Source: Microcaldota archaeon
Lineage (GTDB): Archaea; Micrarchaeota; Micrarchaeia; Micrarchaeales; Micrarchaeaceae
Direction: 5' to 3'
Length of the DNA: 64,000 bases
Assembly (NCBI GenBank): GCA_021797575.1
Contig: JAJZZN010000003.1
Span: 1-64,000, forward strand
The position numbers were made by a program, and so were the translations under genes. The notes beneath the pieces are model-generated. The model did no database searches and had not been told where the DNA came from. It was given only the letters and a program-made list of their open reading frames with translations. Below are positions 33,353-42,341 of the stretch, piece by piece. Position 1 is the stretch's first letter; each line of letters begins with the position of its first letter.

Positions 33353-34312
33353 ATGACTAGAGGATCGCTGCAATATTGGCCGAGGAGACGCGCCACAAGG
33401 CGCCTGCCCAGGATAAGGTCTAGGCCAAGGCATGGCACGCATCTTGGCGACATAATAGCCTATAAGGCAGGCATGACCAGCGTATCTATGATAGACGATT
33501 CTGAATCCACAACAAAGCAGCAGGAGATAAGCAGGGCGTGCACAATACTCGACATCCCCTCGATGGAGATGTACGGCATGCGTTTCTACGCCAAAGACGA
33601 CATAACCGGTTACAAGAAGGCAGTAGCAGAATTATACAATAAGGAGATAGCGCAGAAGCTCAAGATAAAATCCGTAAAGAACGACGAAAGCAAGCTCGAT
33701 TCGTTCAAGCAGCGCCTTTCCGAATTCATAGACGTAACAGCTCTCATGGTCGCACACCCTAAAACGCTCAATGTGGAGCAGAACCATCCAGAGAGGTTCG
33801 AGACAAGCGTCAATGCGAAGAGCATCGAAGATAAGTTCTCGTTCATAAGCTCCCACCTGGGGAAGGAAATAAGGGCAGGAGACATATTCAAGCCTGGAGA
33901 GTACATAGACCTGGTGTCGATATCAACAGGCAAGGGGTGGCAAGGAACCATAAAGCGTTTCGGCACAGCGAGGCTGGACCACAAGGCGACGCAGAAGGTA
34001 AGACACATAGGTGTTATGGGATCCATGGGCATTGGAAGAGTGCTGTACACCGTGCCGCATGCAGGGCAGATGGGATTCAACTACAGGACAGAGAGGAACA
34101 AGCGCATACTTAAGATTTTTGACAAGGAGGAGACTGCGAGCCTTAACAAGGCAGGAGGATTCAACAACTACGGAACCATAAGGGGTTCTGCGATACTTCT
34201 TGACGGAACAGTACCGGGGCCGGCCAAGAGGCTGGTTAGAATAAAGGAGAGCAATGGCAACATCAACCTGAAGGGCATAAAGGAGCCCAAAATAGTCGAA
34301 ATAAACAGGTAA
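33353..34312 (+). CDS. rpl3: Ribosomal protein L3
   Basis: 319 residues with the archaeal L3 signature GSLQYWPRRRATRRLPRIRS at the N-terminus, HLGDIIAYKAGMT, and the core loop VTKGKGWQG-like STGKGWQGTIKRFG with the His-bearing stretch RHIGVMGSMGIGRV. L3 reaches the peptidyl-transferase centre. It opens the operon L3-L4-L23-L2-S19-L22-S3. Stop and next start overlap (TAATG). Confidence 0.96.
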   Translation: MTRGSLQYWPRRRATRRLPRIRSRPRHGTHLGDIIAYKAGMTSVSMIDDSESTTKQQEISRACTILDIPSMEMYGMRFYAKDDITGYKKAVAELYNKEIAQKLKIKSVKNDESKLDSFKQRLSEFIDVTALMVAHPKTLNVEQNHPERFETSVNAKSIEDKFSFISSHLGKEIRAGDIFKPGEYIDLVSISTGKGWQGTIKRFGTARLDHKATQKVRHIGVMGSMGIGRVLYTVPHAGQMGFNYRTERNKRILKIFDKEETASLNKAGGFNNYGTIRGSAILLDGTVPGPAKRLVRIKESNGNINLKGIKEPKIVEINR

Positions 34313-34317
34313 TGATA

Positions 34318-35133
34318 ATGGCGTCTGTCAATATATACAGTGTAGACGGTAAAGAAGTGGGCAAGATAGAATTGCCCAAGGTCTTCGAGAAGACCGTCCG
34401 CGAGGAGCTCATAAGGAGAGCAGTAGTAGCGGAGCAGAGCATGAGGCTGCAGCCGCAGGGGCACTACCTACTCGCAGGAATGCAGACAACAGCGAGGTAC
34501 TACGGAAGATACGACGCATCATGGAGGACAGGCAGGCATATGGGTATCGCAATAAGGCCGAGGGAGAAGCTCGGAGGCGGAAGGCAGGGCCAGGTCAAGC
34601 GCATACCTTCTGCAGTGAAGGGAAAGAGAGCTCATCCGCACAAGATAGAGAAGCGCCTTTCCGAGTCGATGAACAACAGGGAGTACCAGGCCGCATTGGC
34701 AAGCTCGATATCGGCCAGCGCGAAGCACATGCTTAAAGGCATAACCACTCCGATAGTAGTGGACAATGCAATCGAATCGCTCAAGAGCACAAAAGAGATA
34801 CTAAAGATGTTCAAAGGCATGCAGATGCAGAGCCTCTTGGAAGAAGGCAGGAAGAAATACGTGAAGAAGGGCCTGCGCAGGGGCTCAAGGAGAGTGCATT
34901 ACAAGAACACCGCTGCTTTGATAGTCAACTCGGACAAGGGAGTCGTAAAGGCGGCGAGGAACATACCGGGAATAAGCGTATGCACCGTCGACAAGCTTAC
35001 TGTCAACATGCTTGCTCCGGGAGGCAATCCGGGCAGGATATCAATATGGAGCGCAGACGCAGCAAAGAACGTAGAGAGCAAGATAAACGACCTCACGCTC
35101 AAGAGCCAAGCCAAATACTACATGTCGGATTAG
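34318..35133 (+). CDS. rpl4: Ribosomal protein L4
   Basis: About 271 residues from MASVNIYSVDGKEVG; the upstream ATG at 34312 overlaps the L3 stop. The long loop that lines the exit tunnel is present (RRAHPH-like GKRAHPHKIEKRLSESMN), with ISIW near the C-terminus. Second gene of the operon. Confidence 0.95.
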   Translation: MASVNIYSVDGKEVGKIELPKVFEKTVREELIRRAVVAEQSMRLQPQGHYLLAGMQTTARYYGRYDASWRTGRHMGIAIRPREKLGGGRQGQVKRIPSAVKGKRAHPHKIEKRLSESMNNREYQAALASSISASAKHMLKGITTPIVVDNAIESLKSTKEILKMFKGMQMQSLLEEGRKKYVKKGLRRGSRRVHYKNTAALIVNSDKGVVKAARNIPGISVCTVDKLTVNMLAPGGNPGRISIWSADAAKNVESKINDLTLKSQAKYYMSD

Positions 35134-35142
35134 GTGTTAATA

Positions 35143-35394
35143 ATGTCGGTTTTAAGATACCCTCTCGCAACGGAAAAAGTCGTAGGCCTGATAGACAGGC
35201 AGAATACGATAACATATGTGGTCAACCACGACGCCACCAAGAGCGAGATAAAGAGCGACTTCGAGAAGAGGTTCAACGTAAAAGTAAGCAGGGTTAACAC
35301 TGTGGAGATGCCGAAGAACTTCAAGAAGGCATTTATAAAGTTGGCCCCGAATTATAAAGCAGGGGACGTAGCCGTAAAACTGAAATTGGTGTAA
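35143..35394 (+). CDS. rpl23: Ribosomal protein L23
   Basis: 83 residues from the ATG at 35143; the longer frame opens with a GTG that overlaps nothing but gives a non-conserved MLI. Core marks are YPLATEKVVGLIDRQN and IKSDFEKRFNVKVSRVNTV. L23 sits at the tunnel exit and docks SRP, whose SRP54 subunit is also in this window. Confidence 0.94.
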   Translation: MSVLRYPLATEKVVGLIDRQNTITYVVNHDATKSEIKSDFEKRFNVKVSRVNTVEMPKNFKKAFIKLAPNYKAGDVAVKLKLV

Positions 35395-35398
35395 TTGC

Positions 35399-36115
35399 AT
35401 GGGCAAAAAGCTTAGGCAGCAGAGGAGGGGCAAAGGCTCCAACGTGTACACAAAATTGCCTAACACGTTCGACGTCACTGTAAAGTTCGCGCACGACATA
35501 GACGCCAAGAAGACCGGGGAAGTGATTGCCCTGTTCAACAGCACCGGCCATACCGTACCTATAATGGAGGTGCAGTACGAAGACTTTTCAAGAGGCATGC
35601 TCGTAGCGCCAGAGGGCATAGCAATAGGCGACAAGATCTCTATAGGATACAAGGACGGATTCTCACTGGGCAGCGTAATGAAGCTCTCTGATATACCAGA
35701 GGGTATACCGATATACAATATAGAATCAAAGCCAGGTGACGGAGGGAAGATGGTCCGGGTAGCAGGCGCAGCAGCATACATAAAGGCTCACATAGGCGAT
35801 ACTGCAACTGTCACCATGCCATCAAAGTCCAGTGTAGTGCTGTCAAACGAATGCAGGGCGCAGCTGGGCGTCATCGCGGCAGGAGGAGTGCTCGACCAGC
35901 CGCTCGTAAAGGCGGGCAAGAGCCATTACATTTACCACGCAATAAACAGGACATGGCCAAGGAACAGGGGAGTCAAGATGAGCCCTGTTGACCATCCGTT
36001 CGGAGGCAAGCAGCACCACAAAGGTAAGAGCAGCATGACTTCAAGGAATGCACCTCCTGGAAGGAAGGTCGGGCACATAGCTGCAAGGCGCGTAGGAAGA
36101 AAGAAGAAGGGATAA
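35399..36115 (+). CDS. rpl2: Ribosomal protein L2
   Basis: 238 residues. It begins MGKKLRQQRRGKGSNVYTKL, has SMPEGT-like sections, and ends with the conserved MSPVDHPFGGKQHH region whose His is close to the peptidyl-transferase centre. Four bases after L23. Confidence 0.96.
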   Translation: MGKKLRQQRRGKGSNVYTKLPNTFDVTVKFAHDIDAKKTGEVIALFNSTGHTVPIMEVQYEDFSRGMLVAPEGIAIGDKISIGYKDGFSLGSVMKLSDIPEGIPIYNIESKPGDGGKMVRVAGAAAYIKAHIGDTATVTMPSKSSVVLSNECRAQLGVIAAGGVLDQPLVKAGKSHYIYHAINRTWPRNRGVKMSPVDHPFGGKQHHKGKSSMTSRNAPPGRKVGHIAARRVGRKKKG

Positions 36116-36116
36116 A

Positions 36117-36509
36117 ATGGTAGAAAGAATCGCTTATAAAGGCTTGATGGGCGACCAGGTAAAGGCCCTGTCCAACGATGAGTTCAACAGGATGATAAAG
36201 TCGAGGGCCAGGCGCGCCCTTAAGAGGAACTCATTGAACTACCGCACGCTCAACGAGAAGATTGAGGAGTACAGGAAAAAAGGCATAGACAAGCCAATAA
36301 AGACGCATCTCAGGGAGGCTGTGATCGTGCCGCAGTGGATAGGCCTCAAGTTCAAGATCCACATGGGCAAGGAGTTCCAGGAGATTGCAATAGCGCCTAA
36401 CATGGTCGGCAGGAGGCTCGGAGAATTCGTATATACGAGCAAGCGCGTGCAGCATTCCGCTCCAGGAATAAGGGCTACGCGCGGAAGTAAATTCCTATCG
36501 GTGAAGTAA
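36117..36509 (+). CDS. rps19: Ribosomal protein S19
   Basis: 130 residues. The C-terminal half is diagnostic: KTHLREAVIVPQWIGLKFKI, HMGKEFQEIAIAPNMVG and RLGEFVYTSKRVQHSAPGI. It binds 16S rRNA in the 30S head. One base separates it from the L2 stop. Confidence 0.95.
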   Translation: MVERIAYKGLMGDQVKALSNDEFNRMIKSRARRALKRNSLNYRTLNEKIEEYRKKGIDKPIKTHLREAVIVPQWIGLKFKIHMGKEFQEIAIAPNMVGRRLGEFVYTSKRVQHSAPGIRATRGSKFLSVK

Positions 36510-37220
36510 TTGGAGTATTCATTCAACAGGGACAGGTCCGAAATCGTATTTGCGCACATGAAGGACATAAATGCGAGCTACAAGGACCTGTGCAATGTGT
36601 GCGATTCAGTGAGGTACAAGAGCGTGCCTGAAGCGATAGCCATACTCGATTCAGTCAAGGAGGGCACACCGCTTCTTTTCAGGAGGCACAATAAGGGCAT
36701 GGGCTCAAGGCATGAGCTCGGCGGCAAGAAGGGCAGGTACCCGATAAAGTGCGCTTCGATAGTAAAGAAAGCCATAGTGAATGCATCCGCCAATGCATCG
36801 AACAAGGGCCTGGATCCGGATAATATGTTCATTGTGCATGCGACAGCCAACAAGACAACGATAAACCGCAGGTATCCATCGAAAGGCATACTGTACCACA
36901 GGTCAGGAGGCTACGGCTATTCCTCAGCAAGGCGCAGCGACCTTGAGTTCGCTAAGCTCGAAGTAGGCATAGCTACAGGCACCGAGAAGGGGCTCAGCCA
37001 GAAGATGCAGAAGGCCATAGAGCACAGCAGGAAGTACCTCGAGAAGATGGAGAAGCAGAAGCCCAAGGCCAAGCCGGCTAAAGCCGCACCGAAGGACAAG
37101 GCGCTCACTTCACCAGCAGGGACTGCAAAGCCGGCGAAGAAGCCCGTTCATCCGGAAATGCAGAAGAGGCCCGAGCCCGTGAAGACTGATACAAATGCGC
37201 AGGAGGATAAAAAAGTTTAA
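36510..37220 (+). CDS. rpl22: Ribosomal protein L22 with long tail
   Basis: 236 residues, starting at a TTG immediately after the S19 stop; no ATG is near and the first residues (MEYSFN) are followed by family sequence. The tunnel loop region and the RRYPSKGILYHRSGGYGYSS segment match archaeal L22, which is about 150-160 residues. The last 70 residues are a Lys/Pro/Ala-rich extension (EKQKPKAKPAKAAPKDKALT) not usual in L22. Confidence 0.93.
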   Translation: MEYSFNRDRSEIVFAHMKDINASYKDLCNVCDSVRYKSVPEAIAILDSVKEGTPLLFRRHNKGMGSRHELGGKKGRYPIKCASIVKKAIVNASANASNKGLDPDNMFIVHATANKTTINRRYPSKGILYHRSGGYGYSSARRSDLEFAKLEVGIATGTEKGLSQKMQKAIEHSRKYLEKMEKQKPKAKPAKAAPKDKALTSPAGTAKPAKKPVHPEMQKRPEPVKTDTNAQEDKKV

Positions 37221-37231
37221 TGAGGCATTGC

Positions 37232-37855
37232 ATGGCTATAGAGAATAAATTTTTGAGCGATTCTATAATAAAGCACAGCATATCCCAGTTCATGGAGCAG
37301 TCGCTCACAAAGGCTGGCTTCTCCAGGGTAGAAGTGCAGAAGACGCCGGTAATAACAAGGATAACCGTTTATGTGCTGAACCCTGGAAGGGTGATAGGCA
37401 GGGGCGGCAAGACCATAGACGCACTGACAGACCAGGTAAAGGAGCTGTTCAAGATGCAGAACCCGCAGATAAGCATAGTCGAGGTGGAGAACCGCATGCT
37501 CGAGCCGCTTCTAGTGGCCAAGGACATAGCGCAGAAGCTTGAGCGCGGGCTCAACTTCAGGAGGATACAGCAGAGCTACCTCAAGAGCATAATAGCCAAC
37601 GGTGCACTTGGCGTAGAGATAATAATCGGCGGGAAGCTTGTCGCCAAGAACGCTCGTGCAAAGTCTATAAGGAAGAGCGTTGGGTACATACCAAAGGCGG
37701 GGGACGTGACCAACCTGGTCAGGGTCGCCTATGCAACAGCGTACCCGAAATACGGCGCGATAGGGATAAAGGTTAGGATAGTGCCGCCAGGCACCAAATT
37801 CCCGGACAGGGAGATAAAAGCAGTGGAGGTCCCGAGATCCATACTCAATGGGTGA
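37232..37855 (+). CDS. rps3: Ribosomal protein S3
   Basis: About 207 residues. I take the ATG at 37232, with GAGG 7 bases ahead; the ATG at 37220 overlaps the L22 stop. The KH domain holds VLNPGRVIGRGGKTIDALTD, and the C-terminal half ends IKVRIVPPGTKFPD. S3 helps unwind mRNA at the entry site. In most archaea L29 and S17 follow; here the operon stops and AglB comes next. Confidence 0.95.
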   Translation: MAIENKFLSDSIIKHSISQFMEQSLTKAGFSRVEVQKTPVITRITVYVLNPGRVIGRGGKTIDALTDQVKELFKMQNPQISIVEVENRMLEPLLVAKDIAQKLERGLNFRRIQQSYLKSIIANGALGVEIIIGGKLVAKNARAKSIRKSVGYIPKAGDVTNLVRVAYATAYPKYGAIGIKVRIVPPGTKFPDREIKAVEVPRSILNG

Positions 37856-37964
37856 ATGGATCAATGCAAAATCGCAATAAAAGGTTTGCAGCGGAATCTC
37901 TTTATTCATTGCCTAAAAAGTCTGTCTTAAGATACGGGCTGCACTGTGTCACGTTACAAAATGT

Positions 37965-40900
37965 ATGATGGTTGTTATGCTTCTAGCCTTTGAGACAGGG
38001 TTTATAGCCTTTTTCACGATGTTCATACCGGGAGTGCTCCTAGCGTACGCATTGCTCAGGAAGACAGGGCTCCACACATTTGAGAAGCTCGTCATAGGGT
38101 TCATATTCGGCCTCATAGCGCCAGCAACGCTTACGTGGATAGACGCATATCTTATGCCGTACATCCACATATTCGCATTCTCATTGCCTCTGTTCGAGGT
38201 CAACGCGCTAATAATAACAATAGTTGCTGCCCTGATCTGCTGGAAGGAAGGCGTATTCAACGACTTCTCGCAGTATGTCAATGCAAAGGCGAAGCGTGCT
38301 GTAGAGGAGAGGCAGATAAAATCGGCAGAGCGCGTCGAATCGATGGAACTCTCGGAGCTGAGGTCAAACCTGAAGGGCTTCGAGAAGGCGCAGTCAATAA
38401 TCAAGCAGCACGAAGAGGAAGAGGCTGCCCTGAAGCATAAGCAGGAGGCAGAGCTGTCGAATGCTTCTGGCCTTGGAGAAGACGAGAAAGCAAAGATATC
38501 CGAGCTGCACAACAAGGCGCTAGCGGATCTTGTAGGAAAGCACGTTTCAGAGGAGAAGGGAATGCTCGCAGCGCTCAAGAAGGAGCAGGAGGAGATAGAG
38601 CTCAAGAGCAGGCCTGCCGAAGCGTCGTCCAGCCGTTCAGTGCCTTCCTGGGTATGGTGGGTGCTGCTGCTTTTCATGGTAATAACTTTCGCCACGCGCA
38701 TGCTCAGCGTTCCTATAACACCTACATTCTTCGAGTTCGATCCGTATTTCGACATGCTCGCCACAGAGCATCTTCTTACATTCGGATACCAGCCGCTGTT
38801 GTCGCATTCCGCATGGCCCGTTGTGGCAAGCGGCACTGTCATGAGGATACAGCCGCTTATACCATACCTTGAGGCTTATTGGTACTCGCTCGCCAACTAT
38901 CTGGGCCCGCACTTCACCACGTTCAACACCACGCTTATGAGCTATGTTGGCGGTGTGTATCCACCAATCACAGCAGCGCTTCTCGTGTTCGTAATATTCA
39001 TGCTCCTTTACAATGAATACGATCCTTATATAGGCCTCATAGGCGCTTCTTTCGCCATGGCCATGCCGATACTGTTCACCACATTCGTATCCGGGGAGCA
39101 GCTCCTGGAGCCATGGGGCATATTCTCCCTATTCTTCTTCTTCGCGGCATACATGCTCGCGGTAAAGAACATGAAAAGCACGAGGCTTGCCATATTCGCA
39201 GGAATAGCTTTCGCATCCACCTTCCTGGGCGCCCACTACTATACAGTGGATGCGGGAGTATTGACTCTGTACATCATATTCCAGGGAGTGATAAGCTACC
39301 TGAGGGGAGACCTGGGCAAGGATTTCTACAAGATGAATGCCATCGTGATAATAGTAATTGCGATATTCCTGGCATTCTATTCGCCGTACCACGCGACGCT
39401 GAGCGGGCGCATACCAACAGTGCTTGGCATACCAATAACTGTAAGCGGGCCTCTGGCGGCATTGATACTCATAGCTGTAATAGACTACCTGCCAAGGATA
39501 CTCAAGCAGTACCATGTGCTGTTCAATAAGATAGACATGAAGATGAAGGTGCTGTGGCTCGTAATAATAGCAATAATAGTGCTGGCGCTCCTCGCCGCTA
39601 CGCCTCTGGGCAAGCCTGTGAAGGGCTACCTGAGCCTGAGCACGAAGTTCACCACTCCATCTACCCCGCTTTTCATGACAGTACAAGAATTCGAGCCGAC
39701 AGGGCTGACTTACAACTTTGGCGCGGCAGGCCTTGGGATAATAGCATTGAGCGTGTTCGGCGTGCCGCTTTTCGTATGGCTTCTCTCGGCATTGGCGATA
39801 ATACTCATATGCATCAGCATATACTACCGCAGGAGCAATACCGGCATATTCTACCTTATGATAGCTCTTCCGCTCATGGTCGCAGCTTTCTCCGAGGTCA
39901 AGTACATACCGCACTTTGGCGTTGCGTACATAATGCTCCTCGGCATAGTGATAGGGGAGGTAGCTGTGCTTGCGGGTAACAACTTCAAGCTTAAGCATGA
40001 GGCAGACGAAAGCGTATCGACCTTTATAAAGAGGGCATATACAGAGCACAAGGACCTCATGTACTTTGTGTTCAGCATAGCGCTGTTCTTCTTCTCACCA
40101 ATAATCGCGATAATATACCTTCTATTCATACTCTTCACGCACAGGACCGAGAACAGGAACTATATGTGGGCGCTGCTTGGCTTCTTCCTGATAGTTGAGA
40201 TAGCAGGAGCAGCTCTAGGCCATCCGATATACGGCGAGAGCTATTCCCTTATACAGGCAGCGGGATCAACAACCCTGTACTACGGCTCTCCGTCTACTGC
40301 ATGCTCATCCGTGAACAGCAGCGGCAATTCCATAGGCCTTGACCTATACTGCAACGTCGTTCCGAAATACTGGCTCTCTGCACTGTCATGGATGAAGAGC
40401 AACATAGGCCCGAACGGCCCGAGAGTCATGTCCTGGTGGGATTACGGCGACTGGATAAACTGGTTCGGCCAGACGCCTACAGTAACGAGGGGCGACAACG
40501 CAGAGCCTACAGAGGACTTCGCAGTCGCAGCCAACTACGTGCTTGGCCCGAAGGACAATTACACCCCTGCTGTTCTGGACAACTTCATGAACACCAACCA
40601 GACAAAGTACCTAGTGTTCGACCAGGGCCTAATACAGAAATGGGGTGCGTTGGATTTCCTCGCATGCATACACATAAACGAGACATCAAGGGCATTCGCG
40701 ATAGCGGAGGGCAAGCTGCAGAATCCTCCGGTTCCATACGCTCTGGGCAACTCGCCATGCGAGCTGGCTCATGATCCGCAATACGTGCTGGTGCCGCTGC
40801 CTACCCTGATACCAACCATAGAGAAGCCCACGATAAACGAATACTGCTCAATATCCAATTCTAGCACACAATATGCATACTCCTATCTCGTTGACAACAA

Positions 40901-41330
40901 TTCGCTCACAAACCAGTCTGTCTGCGTAGACCTGAATCCGACCAGCAGCGACGCATTCAAGGTGTACTACCAGAACGGCACCCAGATGAATGCTTACGTG
41001 CAGGCAATAACCCAATCGCCATTGGGCGAAACCGCGCTGACAAGGGGAGGCCCGCTATACTTGGAATACCTGATGGTATACACGCCGAACGGCCCCAACG
41101 ACACAATAACGAATGCTCCATCGGAGTTCTACCTGTCGAACTTCTACAAAGGTTTCTTCTTCGGGAAGCTTCCAGGATTCACGCAGGTATATCCGGCAAA
41201 CGCAACGGGCATAAACTTCGTCAACAATACATACCCGATACGCATACTTGCGCTTGACAACTTCACAGGGCAGCTGCCTCCTAAGGCATCGAAGCCCAGC
41301 TATGTGGTGAACAATTACACCTTCCCGTGA
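37965..41330 (+). CDS. aglB: Oligosaccharyltransferase AglB (STT3) with N-terminal fusion
   Basis: AglB moves a lipid-linked glycan to Asn of Asn-X-Ser/Thr sequons outside the cell. The catalytic EFDPYFD motif is at residues 257-263, and the acceptor-binding WWDYGDW lies at about 824-830. Between them are around a dozen membrane helices; a soluble domain follows to residue 1121. Usually the DxD motif is within the first 60 residues. Here 225 residues precede it: three membrane helices (about 10-30, 40-60, 65-92) and a cytoplasmic coiled coil (about 105-215, rich in Glu, Lys and Ala). No gene break is visible, so this looks like a fusion. It stands 110 bases after S3. Confidence 0.92.
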   Translation: MMVVMLLAFETGFIAFFTMFIPGVLLAYALLRKTGLHTFEKLVIGFIFGLIAPATLTWIDAYLMPYIHIFAFSLPLFEVNALIITIVAALICWKEGVFNDFSQYVNAKAKRAVEERQIKSAERVESMELSELRSNLKGFEKAQSIIKQHEEEEAALKHKQEAELSNASGLGEDEKAKISELHNKALADLVGKHVSEEKGMLAALKKEQEEIELKSRPAEASSSRSVPSWVWWVLLLFMVITFATRMLSVPITPTFFEFDPYFDMLATEHLLTFGYQPLLSHSAWPVVASGTVMRIQPLIPYLEAYWYSLANYLGPHFTTFNTTLMSYVGGVYPPITAALLVFVIFMLLYNEYDPYIGLIGASFAMAMPILFTTFVSGEQLLEPWGIFSLFFFFAAYMLAVKNMKSTRLAIFAGIAFASTFLGAHYYTVDAGVLTLYIIFQGVISYLRGDLGKDFYKMNAIVIIVIAIFLAFYSPYHATLSGRIPTVLGIPITVSGPLAALILIAVIDYLPRILKQYHVLFNKIDMKMKVLWLVIIAIIVLALLAATPLGKPVKGYLSLSTKFTTPSTPLFMTVQEFEPTGLTYNFGAAGLGIIALSVFGVPLFVWLLSALAIILICISIYYRRSNTGIFYLMIALPLMVAAFSEVKYIPHFGVAYIMLLGIVIGEVAVLAGNNFKLKHEADESVSTFIKRAYTEHKDLMYFVFSIALFFFSPIIAIIYLLFILFTHRTENRNYMWALLGFFLIVEIAGAALGHPIYGESYSLIQAAGSTTLYYGSPSTACSSVNSSGNSIGLDLYCNVVPKYWLSALSWMKSNIGPNGPRVMSWWDYGDWINWFGQTPTVTRGDNAEPTEDFAVAANYVLGPKDNYTPAVLDNFMNTNQTKYLVFDQGLIQKWGALDFLACIHINETSRAFAIAEGKLQNPPVPYALGNSPCELAHDPQYVLVPLPTLIPTIEKPTINEYCSISNSSTQYAYSYLVDNNSLTNQSVCVDLNPTSSDAFKVYYQNGTQMNAYVQAITQSPLGETALTRGGPLYLEYLMVYTPNGPNDTITNAPSEFYLSNFYKGFFFGKLPGFTQVYPANATGINFVNNTYPIRILALDNFTGQLPPKASKPSYVVNNYTFP

Positions 41331-41387
41331 TAAAAGAAAGGATTAAATTAGTGTTTGGTGTCAATCTTAATGCTCCATCCTGATGGT

Positions 41388-41462
41388 GGGCTTGTAGCTC
41401 AGCCTGGTCAGAGCGGCGGTCTTATAAGCCGTAGGTCGAGAGTTCAAATCTCTCCAGGCCCA
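41388..41462 (+). tRNA. tRNA-Ile(UAU)
   Basis: 75 bases. The acceptor stem GGGCTTG pairs with CAGGCCC (one wobble). The D arm is GCTC/GAGC, the anticodon arm GCGGT-CTTATAA-GCCGT has wobble pairs at both ends, the variable loop is AGGTC, and the T arm GAGAG-TTCAAAT-CTCTC. The loop gives anticodon UAU, reading AUA. Most archaea read AUA with a CAU tRNA carrying agmatidine. CCA is not encoded; there is no intron. Confidence 0.88.
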
Positions 41463-41510
41463 CTAATATGATTATGCAAGGCGTTCAGGAGCACCGCTTC
41501 AGTGGAAGAG

Positions 41511-42275
41511 ATGAGGATAAAATTCGTTTGCGACAGGTACTGCGGCGTCGCTCAGGGCGATGTACGCCAGTTGGCAAGCGCTGCCGGAATAAAGCTTTCT
41601 GATTCCAACTACGACGCAGTGGTAATAATCGGAGGCGACGGCAGCTTCCTCAACCACGCCCTTGATTATAAAAAGCCCGTGCTGCCTATAGAAGGGGTGC
41701 ACAGGGGCCATCTCAAAAGCGTCGGCATGCTTACAGAGCACAAGTTCTCAGATCTTCCTATGCTGCTGCACAGGCTATCAGAAAGGCAATTCAAGGTTGT
41801 GCCAGAGCCGGTGCTTGAGCTCAAGCATTCTGGCAATGTATACAGATCTATCGGAGACTTCTACGTTGAGAGAATAGACACCAAGGAGGCAGTCAGGTAC
41901 AAGGCTGTCATAAAAGACGGCACAAATAAGACAGTCAGTTATGCAATATCAAACGGCTTCATAATCACTACGCCAATAGGCTCTACTGGTTATTTCTCGT
42001 ATTTGGACACACTTGAGCACCATCGTCCAAAGCGCATAGAAGGCATCGGCTTCGCACACATACTGCCTTCTACTGTAAAGGACATGGTTAATGGCAAGAA
42101 TGTTGTGTACAAGGTGCGCAGGACCTTTTCCATGAATGCGAAGATTGATGTGTTCCTGGAGCGCAATACTGCGTACCTTTTCGGCATACCAAAACGGAAT
42201 TCCGGAATAAGGCTGACCGATGGCCGCATAAGCGCAAGGGCAATCAATGGGGGCCTGAAGAAGATAATAATCTGA
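41511..42275 (+). CDS. NAD kinase
   Basis: About 254 residues from the ATG at 41511 (a GTG lies 9 bases up). The family motifs are AVVIIGGDGSFLNHAL, where GGDG binds ATP or polyphosphate, and the long signature ISNGFIITTPIGSTGYFSYL. The enzyme phosphorylates NAD to NADP. In this setting NADP would serve glucose dehydrogenase and the reductases. The N-terminal domain is short. Confidence 0.88.
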   Translation: MRIKFVCDRYCGVAQGDVRQLASAAGIKLSDSNYDAVVIIGGDGSFLNHALDYKKPVLPIEGVHRGHLKSVGMLTEHKFSDLPMLLHRLSERQFKVVPEPVLELKHSGNVYRSIGDFYVERIDTKEAVRYKAVIKDGTNKTVSYAISNGFIITTPIGSTGYFSYLDTLEHHRPKRIEGIGFAHILPSTVKDMVNGKNVVYKVRRTFSMNAKIDVFLERNTAYLFGIPKRNSGIRLTDGRISARAINGGLKKIII

Positions 42276-42341
42276 CGCATGTCAATCGCCTGCAAGCACA
42301 TGAATAAATAAATTGCCTGTAATGTGTGCTTGGGCGAAAAT

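Noticed and set aside
39129-40049. 306-codon minus-strand frame inside aglB
   Set aside because: Shadow of the AglB membrane region; Tyr/His/Glu-rich composition and no start signals.
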